Positions 1 through 7,915 of a stretch of 14,963 bases of DNA are shown piece after piece. The translations under genes and the position numbers were made by a program. Below the pieces are notes generated by a model that was not told the origin of the DNA, did no database searches, and saw only the letters and a list, made by a program, of their open reading frames with translations. The stretch is from Endomicrobium sp. Its GTDB lineage: Bacteria > Elusimicrobiota > Endomicrobiia > Endomicrobiales > Endomicrobiaceae. The first letter of the stretch is position 1, and every line of letters begins with the position of its first letter. The stretch lies in contig JAITKL010000061.1 of the NCBI GenBank assembly GCA_031278405.1, positions 1-14,963 on the forward strand, read 5' to 3'.

Positions 1-102
1 GCGATAATGGGTGGAAATTAAAGCAAAAAGGACAATTGTCGCTTGATGGTGGTTGATATAACTGCTAAAAAATGCCGGATGTTGTCAGCGCAACGATAAT
101 AA
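1..102 (+). other. possible 3' remnant of a decayed upstream gene
   Basis: No intact reading frame crosses this stretch. One frame (bases 3-44) reads DNGWKLKQKGQLSL and a second, starting around base 40, reads RLMVVDITAKKCRMLSAQR before a double stop (TAA TAA) at 100-105. Joined by a single frameshift, they loosely resemble the C-terminal beta strand pattern (hydrophobic strand, then D-x-x-T/A-K-K) of small outer-membrane lipoproteins such as LpoB-like or DUF4136 proteins. Genes of that kind can sit beside COG3014 lipoproteins, but that is a recollection, not something shown here. The piece is short and the match weak, so chance similarity is quite possible. Confidence 0.18.
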
Positions 103-110
103 GTTAAAAT
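82..110 (+). promoter_or_regulatory. sigma70-like promoter candidate for the lipoprotein-nfn operon
   Basis: TTGTCA at 82-87 (5 of 6 matches to the -35 consensus) is separated by exactly 17 bases from TAAAAT at 105-110 (5 of 6 matches to the -10 consensus). Transcription would start near base 117, leaving a leader of about 35-45 bases before the first gene. Both hexamers and the spacing are good, but AT-rich DNA produces such matches by chance, so this remains a prediction. It is the best promoter candidate in the window and lies just ahead of a tightly packed gene run. Confidence 0.5.
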
Positions 111-150
111 GTCAATGTAAAATTGAAGGAACTATACGACCGTTTTTAAT

Positions 151-1596
151 ATGAGGTTCTTGTTGAAAGCAACAAAGGCAAAAATAGCTAGCCTTAAAAT
201 TTTGATTATCTTGTCTGTGTTTACTTTAGTTGGAATGATAAGCGGCTGCGCTTCCAACCTTACAGGATACTACTCAAAATTAAGAACCAAAATAGACTCT
301 GGAGATTATGAGTCTGTAGCTAAGTTCGTTGATAAATCTCAAGGCAAGTATGGTTCTAAGAATATTCTAATGTATTATCTAGATTCCGGTATTGTCAACC
401 ATTTTGCCAAAGAGTACGAGACAAGTTCAAAGAGATTTGAACTTGCAAAAGGAAAGCTTCGCGAATATCAGCAAAAGAGCATAACTACGGGCGTTAGTTC
501 AATGCTTGTCAACGACAATGTAATGCCATACTATGGCAAAGATTTTGAAAGAGTTTATATTTCTGTTTTTGAGGCATTGGATTACGCTTTATCAGGACGA
601 GGCGATGACGCTGTTGTAGAGGTGCGCCAGCTGGACTCTCTTTTTAAGAATTTTGCTGTTGATTCTAATTACAAAAATTTTTACAAAGATGATGGATTTG
701 TAAGGTATTTTGCAGGTCTTATATATGAAAATGAAGGCTATCTTAACGACGCATATATTTCTTATTCAAAGGCTTTAAAAGCTTATAAAAACGGGGTCGC
801 TGGTATTGCTGTTCCTGAAGACCTTATTGACGATGCTTATACTTTTGCATTGTTGCTTGGAATGTTTGATAAAGCTAGTGAGATTAAAAAAGATTTCCCT
901 CAGGCAACAAAGCGGAATATTCTTGAGAATTATGGCGAGTGTATAGTGTTTAACTATAATGGTTTTATTCCTCAAAAAACTGAAACCACTTTAGAGTTTG
1001 CTCTGGGCGATATATGGATTTATGTAAACGCAGCTGATTTAGACAGTAAAGATATAGCTGATTTTGATAAAGCAAAATCTATAGGTATATCTGCGTTTGC
1101 AAAAGATTACGTTAAAGTTGCGTTTCCAAGATATAAAGATTTTGATAACAAAATAGTTTCTTTTAGAGTTAAATCAGAAAGTCGTGAAGAAAAAGGATTT
1201 TTAGCTCAAGATTTGGGTAAAATTGCAAAGGCATGTTTAAAGGATGAGACAGCTAAAGTTTATGCCAAAACTCTGGCAAGAGCCGCTATTAAGTATGTTA
1301 TTGGCAAATCTGTTTCTAAAGAGCTTGGAAAACAAAACGGAGTTCTTGTTGAGCAGCTTTCCCAAGGACTTTTGAATATACTCTGTGCCGCCACATCTTC
1401 AGTTGATAGGCGAGCATGGAATACTTTGCCCGATACAATTCTCATGTCAAGATTTTATTTGCCTGAGGGCGTACATACGTTAAAAGTTGATTTTTTAGAT
1501 GCAAAAGACAAGGTTGTAGATTCAAAAAATATTGAACTTGATATTAAAGCTGGGAAGAAAAATTTTGCTTTTATAAGGAGTTCAAGCATACATTGA
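151..1596 (+). CDS. outer-membrane-type lipoprotein, COG3014-like, function unknown
   Basis: An exported lipoprotein of 481 residues with no established biochemical role. The N-terminus has a basic stretch (KATKAK), a hydrophobic helix at about residues 16-30 and a lipobox ending at Cys33 (MISGC), so cleavage and lipid attachment at Cys33 are expected. Residues 181-215 (FVRYFAGLIYENEGYLNDAY...) look like a TPR-type helical repeat. Two further segments recall the uncharacterised COG3014 lipoprotein family: GECIVFNYNGFIPQKTE near 262-278 and DRRAWNTLPDTILMSR at 419-434, followed by a short beta-rich C-terminus. The family assignment is from memory of these patterns. The ATG at 151 has no good ribosome site. 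A TTG at 163 preceded by TGAGG six bases upstream is a plausible alternative and would still keep the signal peptide. It is the first intact gene after the promoter candidate and ends 21 bases before nfnA. Periplasmic side of the inner or outer membrane is inferred. Confidence 0.75.
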   Translation: MRFLLKATKAKIASLKILIILSVFTLVGMISGCASNLTGYYSKLRTKIDSGDYESVAKFVDKSQGKYGSKNILMYYLDSGIVNHFAKEYETSSKRFELAKGKLREYQQKSITTGVSSMLVNDNVMPYYGKDFERVYISVFEALDYALSGRGDDAVVEVRQLDSLFKNFAVDSNYKNFYKDDGFVRYFAGLIYENEGYLNDAYISYSKALKAYKNGVAGIAVPEDLIDDAYTFALLLGMFDKASEIKKDFPQATKRNILENYGECIVFNYNGFIPQKTETTLEFALGDIWIYVNAADLDSKDIADFDKAKSIGISAFAKDYVKVAFPRYKDFDNKIVSFRVKSESREEKGFLAQDLGKIAKACLKDETAKVYAKTLARAAIKYVIGKSVSKELGKQNGVLVEQLSQGLLNILCAATSSVDRRAWNTLPDTILMSRFYLPEGVHTLKVDFLDAKDKVVDSKNIELDIKAGKKNFAFIRSSSIH

Positions 1597-1617
1597 GGAA
1601 AATAGCTGAGGAAGAAA

Positions 1618-2463
1618 ATGTATAAAATTGTGCAAAAAAAAGAAATTGGGAACAAAGTTCATAATCTTGAAATTTATGCTCCTGAAATTGCAAAGAATGC
1701 AAAAGCAGGACAATTTGTAATATTTAGAATTGATGAGAAAGGAGAAAGAGTTCCCCTAACAATTGCTGGAACCAGCCAGCAAGAAGGCTTGGTAAGGATA
1801 ATATTTCAAGAAGCGGGCAAGAGCACAACTCATTTGGCGTCTCTTTGCGAGGGCGATTTTATTAGGGATTTTGTAGGACCATTGGGACATCCAACTGTTA
1901 TAAAACATTATGGTACAGTTGCAGCTGTTGCCGGAGGGGTAGGGGCAGCAGAGCTTCTGCCTGTTATAAAAGAGCTAAAAACAGCAGGAAATAAAATTAT
2001 TACAATAGTAGGTGCAAGATGTAAAGATTTAGTTATACTTGAAGATGAGCTTAAACAAGAAAGCGATGCTTTACTTTTTGCCACAAATGATGGGTCTTGC
2101 GGGGTTAAAGGTTTTGTAACTGACATTTTAAAAGAAGTTATGGATACGCAAGAAATAAATATAGTTTATGCCATAGGACCTGTTCCTATGATGAAGGCAG
2201 TAGCGGAACTTACTAAAGAAAAACATATAAAAACTGTAGTCTCTCTAAACCCAATTATGTTAGACGGTACAGGCATGTGTGGGGCTTGCAGGGTTACTGT
2301 GAACGGCAAGACAGAGTTTGCTTGCGTAAACGGACCGGAATTTGACGCGCATTCTGTGCATTGGGACGAGCTTTCTTCGCGTTTAAATTCTTTTAAAAAT
2401 TTAGAGAAAATTTCATTTGATAATTTTACCGTTCGCAGGGAGTGTAAATGTTGCAAAAAATAA
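1618..2463 (+). CDS. nfnA: NfnA/SudB-type FAD and [2Fe-2S] subunit of ferredoxin:NADP+ oxidoreductase
   Basis: Small subunit of a two-part flavoenzyme. In characterised NfnAB enzymes this subunit holds FAD, binds NAD(H) and carries a [2Fe-2S] cluster, and the complex couples NADH, NADPH and ferredoxin by electron bifurcation. Visible here are a ferredoxin-reductase FAD motif RVPLT (44-48), a glycine-rich nucleotide site AGGVGAAELLP (105-115), and a C-terminal cluster motif DGTGMCGACRV (216-226) plus Cys236. The pattern Asp216-x4-Cys221-x2-Cys224-x11-Cys236 fits the three-Cys plus one-Asp ligation known for NfnA. Length (281) is normal. A site GAGGAAG just before the ATG supports the start. 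The last 16 bases overlap nfnB, suggesting translational coupling. The C-terminus ends in an odd ECKCCKK tail with three cysteines. PyrK of dihydroorotate dehydrogenase is related, but the adjacent GltD-like gene argues for NfnA/SudB. Bifurcation itself is inferred. Confidence 0.88.
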   Translation: MYKIVQKKEIGNKVHNLEIYAPEIAKNAKAGQFVIFRIDEKGERVPLTIAGTSQQEGLVRIIFQEAGKSTTHLASLCEGDFIRDFVGPLGHPTVIKHYGTVAAVAGGVGAAELLPVIKELKTAGNKIITIVGARCKDLVILEDELKQESDALLFATNDGSCGVKGFVTDILKEVMDTQEINIVYAIGPVPMMKAVAELTKEKHIKTVVSLNPIMLDGTGMCGACRVTVNGKTEFACVNGPEFDAHSVHWDELSSRLNSFKNLEKISFDNFTVRRECKCCKK

Positions 2464-3812
2464 ATATGCCTGAAAGGGATCCCCAAGTAAGAAGAAAAGA
2501 TTTTAAGCAGGTTAACACAGGTTATTCTAAAGAAGAAATGCTTACTGAAGCAAAAAGATGTTTACAATGTAAGAATCCCATGTGTGCAAAAGGCTGTCCT
2601 GTTGAAATAAATATTCCCGGATTTATTAAGTATCTTGTTGAAGACAATCCATCGGAAGCAATGAAAGTTTTAAAACAGAAGACCAGCCTCCCGGCAGTTT
2701 GCGGCAGAGTTTGCCCTCAAGAAAATCAATGCGAAAAATTTTGCATTTTATCAAAAAAAAGCGAGCCTGTTTCCATTGGCAACTTAGAACGTTACGCCGC
2801 AGACGCTACATCAAATATTGAAGACAGCATTGCAATCAAAAAAAACAGTATGAAAGTCGCGGTTGTAGGGTCGGGACCTGCTGGTTTAACATGCGGCGGC
2901 GATTTGATAAAACTTGGATACGACGTTACTGTTTACGAGTCTCTCCATGATAGCGGTGGCGTTTTGCGTTACGGAATACCCGAGTTCAGGCTTCCTAAAA
3001 AAGTTTTAGATATAGAAATAGAAAAGTTAAAAAAGCTTGGCATAAAAATAGTTCTCAATACTCTTATCGGCAGAACAAAGACGATACAAAATTTATTTGA
3101 CGAAGAGTTTAAAGCAATTTTTGTAGCTGTTGGAGCAGGTCTTCCTGTCTTTCCAAAAATTCCAGGAGAAAATTTGAACCATATTTATTGTTCCAACGAG
3201 TTTTTAGTACGCGTTAATTTAATGCGCGCATTTAATTTTCCGCATTATGATACGCCTGTGTACAGCGGTAAAAACGTTATCGTTATTGGAGGCGGTAACA
3301 CTGCTATGGATTCTGCTAGGACAGCTGTTCGTCTTGGCGCAAACAGCGTGAAACTTATTTATAGAAGATCTGAAGAGGAAATGCCGGCAAGACGTGAAGA
3401 ACGCAGGCATGCCAAGGAAGAGGGAGTAGAATTTATAACACTTACCAATCCTGTAAATTTTTTTGGCGATGAGAAAAAAGCTGTTAAAGCTGTAGAGTGC
3501 GTTAAGATGCTGTTAGGAAAGCCTGACGAATCTGGCAGAAGACGCCCGTATGAAATAGAAGGATCAAATTACACAATAGACGCTGATATGGTTATTCTTG
3601 CTTTGGGATTGCACCCAAATCCTATTTTGCCTTCGCTTACTAAAGGATTGAATATAAATTCTCATGGACATATTGTAATTGACGTTAATTATATGACTTC
3701 AATACATGGAATTTTTGCAGGAGGCGACATTGTCGGAGGCGACACAGTTATTTCGGCGATGGGAATGGGCAAAAAAGCTGCCAAAGCGATAGATAACTAT
3801 CTTAAAAAATAA
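2448..3812 (+). CDS. nfnB: NfnB/SudA-type NADPH-dependent, glutamate-synthase-small-chain-like oxidoreductase
   Basis: Large subunit partner of the preceding gene. It holds the bifurcating FAD, the NADP(H) site and two [4Fe-4S] clusters in the Nfn family. It is cytoplasmic. Two N-terminal cysteine groups are present: C38, C41, C46, C50 (CLQCKNPMCAKGC) and C85, C89, C95, C99 (CGRVCPQENQCEKFC). A first dinucleotide fold shows GSGPAGL (141-147) for FAD, a second shows GGGNTAMD (281-288) for NADPH, followed by YRRSEEEMPARREE, and the FAD-closing segment is GIFAGGDIVGGDTVISAMG near the C-terminus. At 454 residues it has the usual length. AGGGAG six bases before the ATG, inside the end of nfnA, fixes the start. 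It could be called GltA/GltD-like in automatic annotation, but no glutamate synthase large subunit is nearby and the nfnA partner is. Sulfide dehydrogenase (SudAB) is the other name for this arrangement. Confidence 0.88.
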   Translation: MLQKINMPERDPQVRRKDFKQVNTGYSKEEMLTEAKRCLQCKNPMCAKGCPVEINIPGFIKYLVEDNPSEAMKVLKQKTSLPAVCGRVCPQENQCEKFCILSKKSEPVSIGNLERYAADATSNIEDSIAIKKNSMKVAVVGSGPAGLTCGGDLIKLGYDVTVYESLHDSGGVLRYGIPEFRLPKKVLDIEIEKLKKLGIKIVLNTLIGRTKTIQNLFDEEFKAIFVAVGAGLPVFPKIPGENLNHIYCSNEFLVRVNLMRAFNFPHYDTPVYSGKNVIVIGGGNTAMDSARTAVRLGANSVKLIYRRSEEEMPARREERRHAKEEGVEFITLTNPVNFFGDEKKAVKAVECVKMLLGKPDESGRRRPYEIEGSNYTIDADMVILALGLHPNPILPSLTKGLNINSHGHIVIDVNYMTSIHGIFAGGDIVGGDTVISAMGMGKKAAKAIDNYLKK

Positions 3813-3827
3813 ATACTGCGAGAACGA

Positions 3828-5840
3828 ATGCGCGATATGAAAGACTTAAAGAATATACTTTTTAAATTATGCTTTGTTAATTTCTTGTTTTTGTTGTTCA
3901 TGTCAGTATATAGATTTATATTTTTTACTCATTTCGGAAAGGGCGTTGATTTAAGTGGTTTCGGATTTGATATTCTTAAAGCGTTTTTCATGGGCACTCG
4001 GTTGGATTTATCTGTTGTAGCTTTGATTAATGCTCCTACTGTTCTTATATTTGTTGCCATTCTTATATTAAGAAAAATATCTTTATTTAAATTATTTTTT
4101 TCATTTATTAAATACTACTATTGTATTTTAATAGGTCTAATGTTGACCATCTTTTACGTAGATTTTAATTTTTATTCCGTATTTCAGGATCATCTAAATA
4201 TTTTAGTTTTTGGATTGTTTGAAGACGATACTATGGTTCTAATTCAAACTTTATACCAAAATTACAATCTGTTATTAATAGTTGCTTGCATATCTTTTTT
4301 CTTTGTAGCAGCTTTTCTTGCAAGCAAGTTTGTATTAAAATTTAAAGAATATAATTTTAAATTTCCAAATATATTTGTAAGAATTGGGGTTTCTCTGCTA
4401 ACTCTTGCGTTTATTGCTATAGCTATAAGAGGAACATTTGCAATGCACCCTATTGGGGTATATTCTGACGTTTCGTCAAATGTGTTTATTAACAAAACCG
4501 CTATCAATTGCTTTTACACTTTACAAAGAGCTTTTGAACATAGATATATGGAAAGGCAAGATCTTGATTATGTGGAGAAAGCCGGGTATAAAGAAAATAT
4601 CAGACAGGCATTTGCGGATTTTTTAGGGAAAAATATCAATGAGATTCCACAGAATAATCCTGAAACATCTCTTATTTTTAAAACTCAACACAACTCGCGA
4701 TTAGAAAAATTAAAGCCAAATGTTATTTTTATTTTAATGGAAAGTTTCGGCAGTGATTTAATTAAATATAATTCTCCAAAATTTAATGTTTTAGGCGACC
4801 TAAAAAAACATTTTGATGAGGATATAGTTTTCTATAACTTTACATCTGAAGGAAAGATTACAATAGAGGCGATAGAAGCTTTGTTTTTAAATATTGTCGT
4901 TAAGCCAAGCGCTTCTATATGCATACCTCAATCCAAGTATGTATTTAGGGAATATTCTTTTGCTTCAGTAGCTCCTTATAAGAAAAAAGGATATAACACA
5001 TCCTTTATATACGGCGGTAGTTCTGGTTGGAGAAATCTCGGGACGTTTGCGTCAAATTTGGGTTTTAATAAAGTTCTCGGAGGGGGATGTTTAAAATCAA
5101 GTTGGAGCAAGGGACCTTGGGGCATTTACGATGAATATTTGTTTGACGCAATTTTTGAAGATTTAATATCTGCTGAAGACAGCAGTAAATTTATTTTTGC
5201 TTTGACTACTTCAAATCACAGTCCTTATGTTCTTCCTGAAAGTTATAAAGTCATGTCTTTGGAAATACCAGAATCTCTTAAGGAAAAAATATACGACATG
5301 GACGAAGCAGGAAAAAGATTTGCAACATATCAATACGCAAATGAAATGCTTGCTCGTTTTATTGACAAAGTCAAAAATTCAAAGTATTCGGACAATACTA
5401 TAATTGCCGTTACTGGCGACCACAGTTTTAATCTTTATCAAGTAGATAGTTTGCTAGATAGAGTTAAAATTCCGTTTTATTTGTATGTGCCTAAATCTAT
5501 AAAGCCAAAAAATATAGACACATCTGTTTTTGGGTCACATTTGGACATAATGCCCACACTGTACAACCTTTCTCTTTCAAACGGAAGTTATATCTCTGAA
5601 GGTATAAATTTATTTTCAAGCAAGGCTAAAGATAATTCAATAATCTATCAAGAGTTTATTATGGACAAGTCTTATGCTGTAGAATGGAAGCTTTTAGATA
5701 ATAAAGTGCAATATTATATATGGGACAAGGATTATATTCTTAGAGCTTCTCCAAAAACAGATAATCACAAAAGGCTTGAGAAGCATTTTTTGTCTATGGT
5801 TGCGATCTCAGATTATTTAATTAAAAACACGGGAGACTAA
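3828..5840 (+). CDS. LTA synthase/MdoB-family membrane phosphoglycerol or phosphoethanolamine transferase
   Basis: A 670-residue inner-membrane enzyme with a sulfatase-fold domain outside the membrane. About five hydrophobic helices lie at roughly 11-33, 60-81, 88-112, 145-170 and 180-201. The catalytic domain starts near residue 295. Expected metal and nucleophile positions can be seen by analogy with LtaS: Glu305 in FILMESFGSD, Thr345 in EGKITIEAIEALF (nucleophile), His464 in TTSNHSPYVLP, and Asp531-His532 in AVTGDHSF. His571 in GSHLDIMPTLYN is also conserved in sulfatases. The family moves phosphoglycerol or phosphoethanolamine head groups from phospholipids onto lipoteichoic acid, periplasmic glucans or lipid A sugars. 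The acceptor cannot be read from the sequence. In a two-membrane organism, a glucan or an outer-membrane glycolipid is more likely than lipoteichoic acid; this is inference. It sits 15 bases after nfnB and 13 before hydF with no obvious metabolic link. The ribosome site (GAGAACG) is weak, and an ATG at 3837 is an alternative start. Confidence 0.85.
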   Translation: MRDMKDLKNILFKLCFVNFLFLLFMSVYRFIFFTHFGKGVDLSGFGFDILKAFFMGTRLDLSVVALINAPTVLIFVAILILRKISLFKLFFSFIKYYYCILIGLMLTIFYVDFNFYSVFQDHLNILVFGLFEDDTMVLIQTLYQNYNLLLIVACISFFFVAAFLASKFVLKFKEYNFKFPNIFVRIGVSLLTLAFIAIAIRGTFAMHPIGVYSDVSSNVFINKTAINCFYTLQRAFEHRYMERQDLDYVEKAGYKENIRQAFADFLGKNINEIPQNNPETSLIFKTQHNSRLEKLKPNVIFILMESFGSDLIKYNSPKFNVLGDLKKHFDEDIVFYNFTSEGKITIEAIEALFLNIVVKPSASICIPQSKYVFREYSFASVAPYKKKGYNTSFIYGGSSGWRNLGTFASNLGFNKVLGGGCLKSSWSKGPWGIYDEYLFDAIFEDLISAEDSSKFIFALTTSNHSPYVLPESYKVMSLEIPESLKEKIYDMDEAGKRFATYQYANEMLARFIDKVKNSKYSDNTIIAVTGDHSFNLYQVDSLLDRVKIPFYLYVPKSIKPKNIDTSVFGSHLDIMPTLYNLSLSNGSYISEGINLFSSKAKDNSIIYQEFIMDKSYAVEWKLLDNKVQYYIWDKDYILRASPKTDNHKRLEKHFLSMVAISDYLIKNTGD

Positions 5841-5853
5841 CGGAGATAAAGAT

Positions 5854-7089
5854 GTGAAAGCTCTTACGATCCAAATAGGAATTTTCGGCAGAACAAACGT
5901 TGGAAAATCTTCTTTGATGAATTTTATGACAAATCAAAAAACTTCCATTGTTTCAGAAATTGCAGGCACTACAAATGATGTTGTCTGGAAACAAATGGAG
6001 CTTAATCCTCTGGGACCTATAACTCTTTTTGACACTGCTGGAATTGACGATATTTCCTTGCTTGGTTCTGAGCGAATAGAAAAAACTAAAAGGGCTTTTG
6101 ATTCTTCTGATATTGTTATTTTAATATGCGAATCTGGAAAGTTTGAACATTTTGAAGAAAATATAATGAAAGAAGCAGAGAAAAGAACAACCCCATGTAT
6201 TGTAGTGGTAAGCAAAATTGATTTAAGACGACCTGACGACACATTTCTTGAAAACTTAAGAAAGTTTACACAACACATATTATTGTTTTCAAGTGTTACG
6301 GGAAACCGCGACACTTTTCTTAATTCTTTAAAGAGGTTTCTTCTTGAAATTTTGCCTGATAATTATATAGAAAATTATCTATCTTTAAGAAAGTTAGTCA
6401 AAAAAGATGACACTGTAGTCCTTGTTATGCCAATAGATTTAGGCGCTCCTAGAGGCAAAATAATAATGCCTCAAGTCCAGACAGTAAGGCATATATTAGA
6501 TTTACACGCGGCTTCTTATACTGTTCAAGATGTAGAATATGAAACGGCTTTGCAAAATTTAAAAAAACCTCCTGTGCTTGTGATAACAGATTCGCAGGCA
6601 ATTAAGCAAGTATCTGCAAAGACTCCAAAGAATATAAATCTTACTACTTTTTCAATAATTTATGCCGCCGATAAATCCGACATAGTTGAAATGGCAAAAG
6701 GCGCAGCTGCATTGAATAATCTCAAAGACGGCGATAAAGTTTTAATCGCCGAAGGGTGTACCCATCATGCCACTACAGACGATATAGGTAGAGTTAAACT
6801 TCCTAAATGGATAGCAGAATATTCTAAGAAAAACGTAGAAATAAAATATGTGTCTGGACAAGATTATCCTAAAGATTTGAAAGATTACAAAGTCATAATA
6901 CATTGCGGTGGTTGTACTTTAAATAGAAAAAGTATGCTTTCGCGTTTAAATAAGGCTTTAGAAGCAGGCGTTCCTATGACAAATTACGGCATTTCCATAT
7001 CTGTTTTTAATGGCGCTATAGAAAAAGTTTTGGAGGTTTTCCCAGAGGCGTTATCTATTTATAAAACTACCTTGAAAAGTATTAGGTAA
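5854..7089 (+). CDS. hydF: [FeFe]-hydrogenase maturation GTPase HydF
   Basis: HydF is the scaffold and carrier on which HydE and HydG build the 2Fe part of the H-cluster before transfer to the hydrogenase. The N-terminal GTPase domain shows G12-RTNVGKS19 (P-loop), T39/T40 (switch I), D60-TAG63 and SKID at 120-123. The middle is the dimerisation domain. The C-terminal cluster-binding domain has C302-T-H304-H305 and H350-C-G-G-C354, which is the CxH...HCxxC signature that separates HydF from Der/EngA and MnmE GTPases. The 411 residues match the family. The start is GTG: CGGAGA lies about seven bases upstream, and the ATG two bases earlier runs straight into TGA. No hydE, hydG or hydrogenase gene is in the window, so the substrate hydrogenase must be encoded elsewhere. 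The neighbouring nfnAB genes fit ferredoxin/NADPH/H2 metabolism. Confidence 0.95.
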   Translation: MKALTIQIGIFGRTNVGKSSLMNFMTNQKTSIVSEIAGTTNDVVWKQMELNPLGPITLFDTAGIDDISLLGSERIEKTKRAFDSSDIVILICESGKFEHFEENIMKEAEKRTTPCIVVVSKIDLRRPDDTFLENLRKFTQHILLFSSVTGNRDTFLNSLKRFLLEILPDNYIENYLSLRKLVKKDDTVVLVMPIDLGAPRGKIIMPQVQTVRHILDLHAASYTVQDVEYETALQNLKKPPVLVITDSQAIKQVSAKTPKNINLTTFSIIYAADKSDIVEMAKGAAALNNLKDGDKVLIAEGCTHHATTDDIGRVKLPKWIAEYSKKNVEIKYVSGQDYPKDLKDYKVIIHCGGCTLNRKSMLSRLNKALEAGVPMTNYGISISVFNGAIEKVLEVFPEALSIYKTTLKSIR

Positions 7090-7144
7090 ATCTGTATAGA
7101 TCACAAATATAAACTTTTAAGAAATAACAAAAAGGAGTTTTTGT

Positions 7145-7897
7145 ATGAGAAAGCCGTTGATGGTGGGAAATTGGAAAATGAACAAAACAGTTGCAGAATC
7201 TGTTATTATTGTAAAAGCATTGAAAAGCTCAATTGCCGATGTTACGGATGTAGAGGTTTTAATTTGTCCTACTTTTACGTCTCTTTATGCTGTAAATAAT
7301 GAAATTAAGGGATCAAATATCAATGTCGGTGCCCAAAATCTATTTTGGGAGGCTAAAGGCGCGTTTACAGGTGAGATTTCTCCTGCTATGGTAAAAGATA
7401 CTGGATGTTCTTACGTTTTAATAGGACATTCCGAACGCAGACAATATTTTAATGAAACAGATGAAACTGTAAACAAAAAAACAAAAGCTGCTCTTATCGC
7501 AGGATTAATTCCAGTAATATGCATAGGGGAAACGCTTAAAGAAAAAGAACAAAACATTACATTTAAAGTCATAGGAAAACAAATAAAAGAAGGACTTGCC
7601 GGGCTTACTCCGCAGCAAGCCGCAAGTATAGTTTTAGCTTACGAGCCTGCATGGGCTATTGGAACAGGCAAAACTGCAACCCCTGATCAGGCTCAGGAAG
7701 TGCATGCTTTTACAAGAAAGGTATATAGTCAAATGTATGGCGATGCCTATCAAAAAGTAAGGATTCTCTATGGCGGTTCTGTAAATCCGACAAATGTTTC
7801 TGATCTTATGAAGCAGCCTGATATAGATGGTGGTCTTGTAGGTGGAGCAAGCTTGGAATCGGAATCTTTTACAAAACTCGTAAAATATTCTAAATAA
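7145..7897 (+). CDS. tpiA: triosephosphate isomerase
   Basis: Interconverts dihydroxyacetone phosphate and glyceraldehyde 3-phosphate in the cytoplasm. The 250-residue (beta/alpha)8 barrel has all catalytic parts: Lys11 in GNWKMN, His95 in IGHSERR, Glu167 in AYEPAWAIGTGK (the last residues forming the flexible loop 6), and the phosphate-binding segments YGGSVNP (209-215) and GGLVGGASL (229-237). A strong AAAGGAG lies seven bases before the ATG. The 55-base gap after hydF is wider than in the upstream run, so a separate internal promoter is possible, although I see no convincing one. It opens the block of pentose and triose phosphate enzymes. Nothing is missing or unusual. Confidence 0.98.
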   Translation: MRKPLMVGNWKMNKTVAESVIIVKALKSSIADVTDVEVLICPTFTSLYAVNNEIKGSNINVGAQNLFWEAKGAFTGEISPAMVKDTGCSYVLIGHSERRQYFNETDETVNKKTKAALIAGLIPVICIGETLKEKEQNITFKVIGKQIKEGLAGLTPQQAASIVLAYEPAWAIGTGKTATPDQAQEVHAFTRKVYSQMYGDAYQKVRILYGGSVNPTNVSDLMKQPDIDGGLVGGASLESESFTKLVKYSK

Positions 7898-7915
7898 AAA
7901 TATTTGAGAATACAA

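Noticed and set aside
81..94. Short hairpin GTTG-TCAGCG-CAAC as a terminator of an upstream gene
   Set aside because: Only four base pairs, no following T-run, and it overlaps the -35 box of the promoter candidate.
775..975. Minus-strand open frames lying inside the + strand genes (for example 775-975, 2166-2486, 5934-6314, 9213-9575, 14511-14852)
   Set aside because: Each lies wholly or mostly opposite a gene with clear family motifs, has no recognisable domain, and lacks a convincing ribosome site.
1618..3812. PyrK plus glutamate synthase small subunit
   Set aside because: The two genes overlap as a pair, and neither dihydroorotate dehydrogenase nor a glutamate synthase large subunit is nearby; the paired arrangement is that of NfnAB/SudBA.
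4438..4626. Second + strand frame of 62 codons inside the membrane transferase gene
   Set aside because: Out of frame within an intact 670-residue protein; composition and sequence show no independent family.
5854..7089. Der/EngA or TrmE-type ribosome/tRNA GTPase
   Set aside because: Only one GTPase domain is present and the C-terminal CxH...HCxxC cluster motif is specific to HydF.
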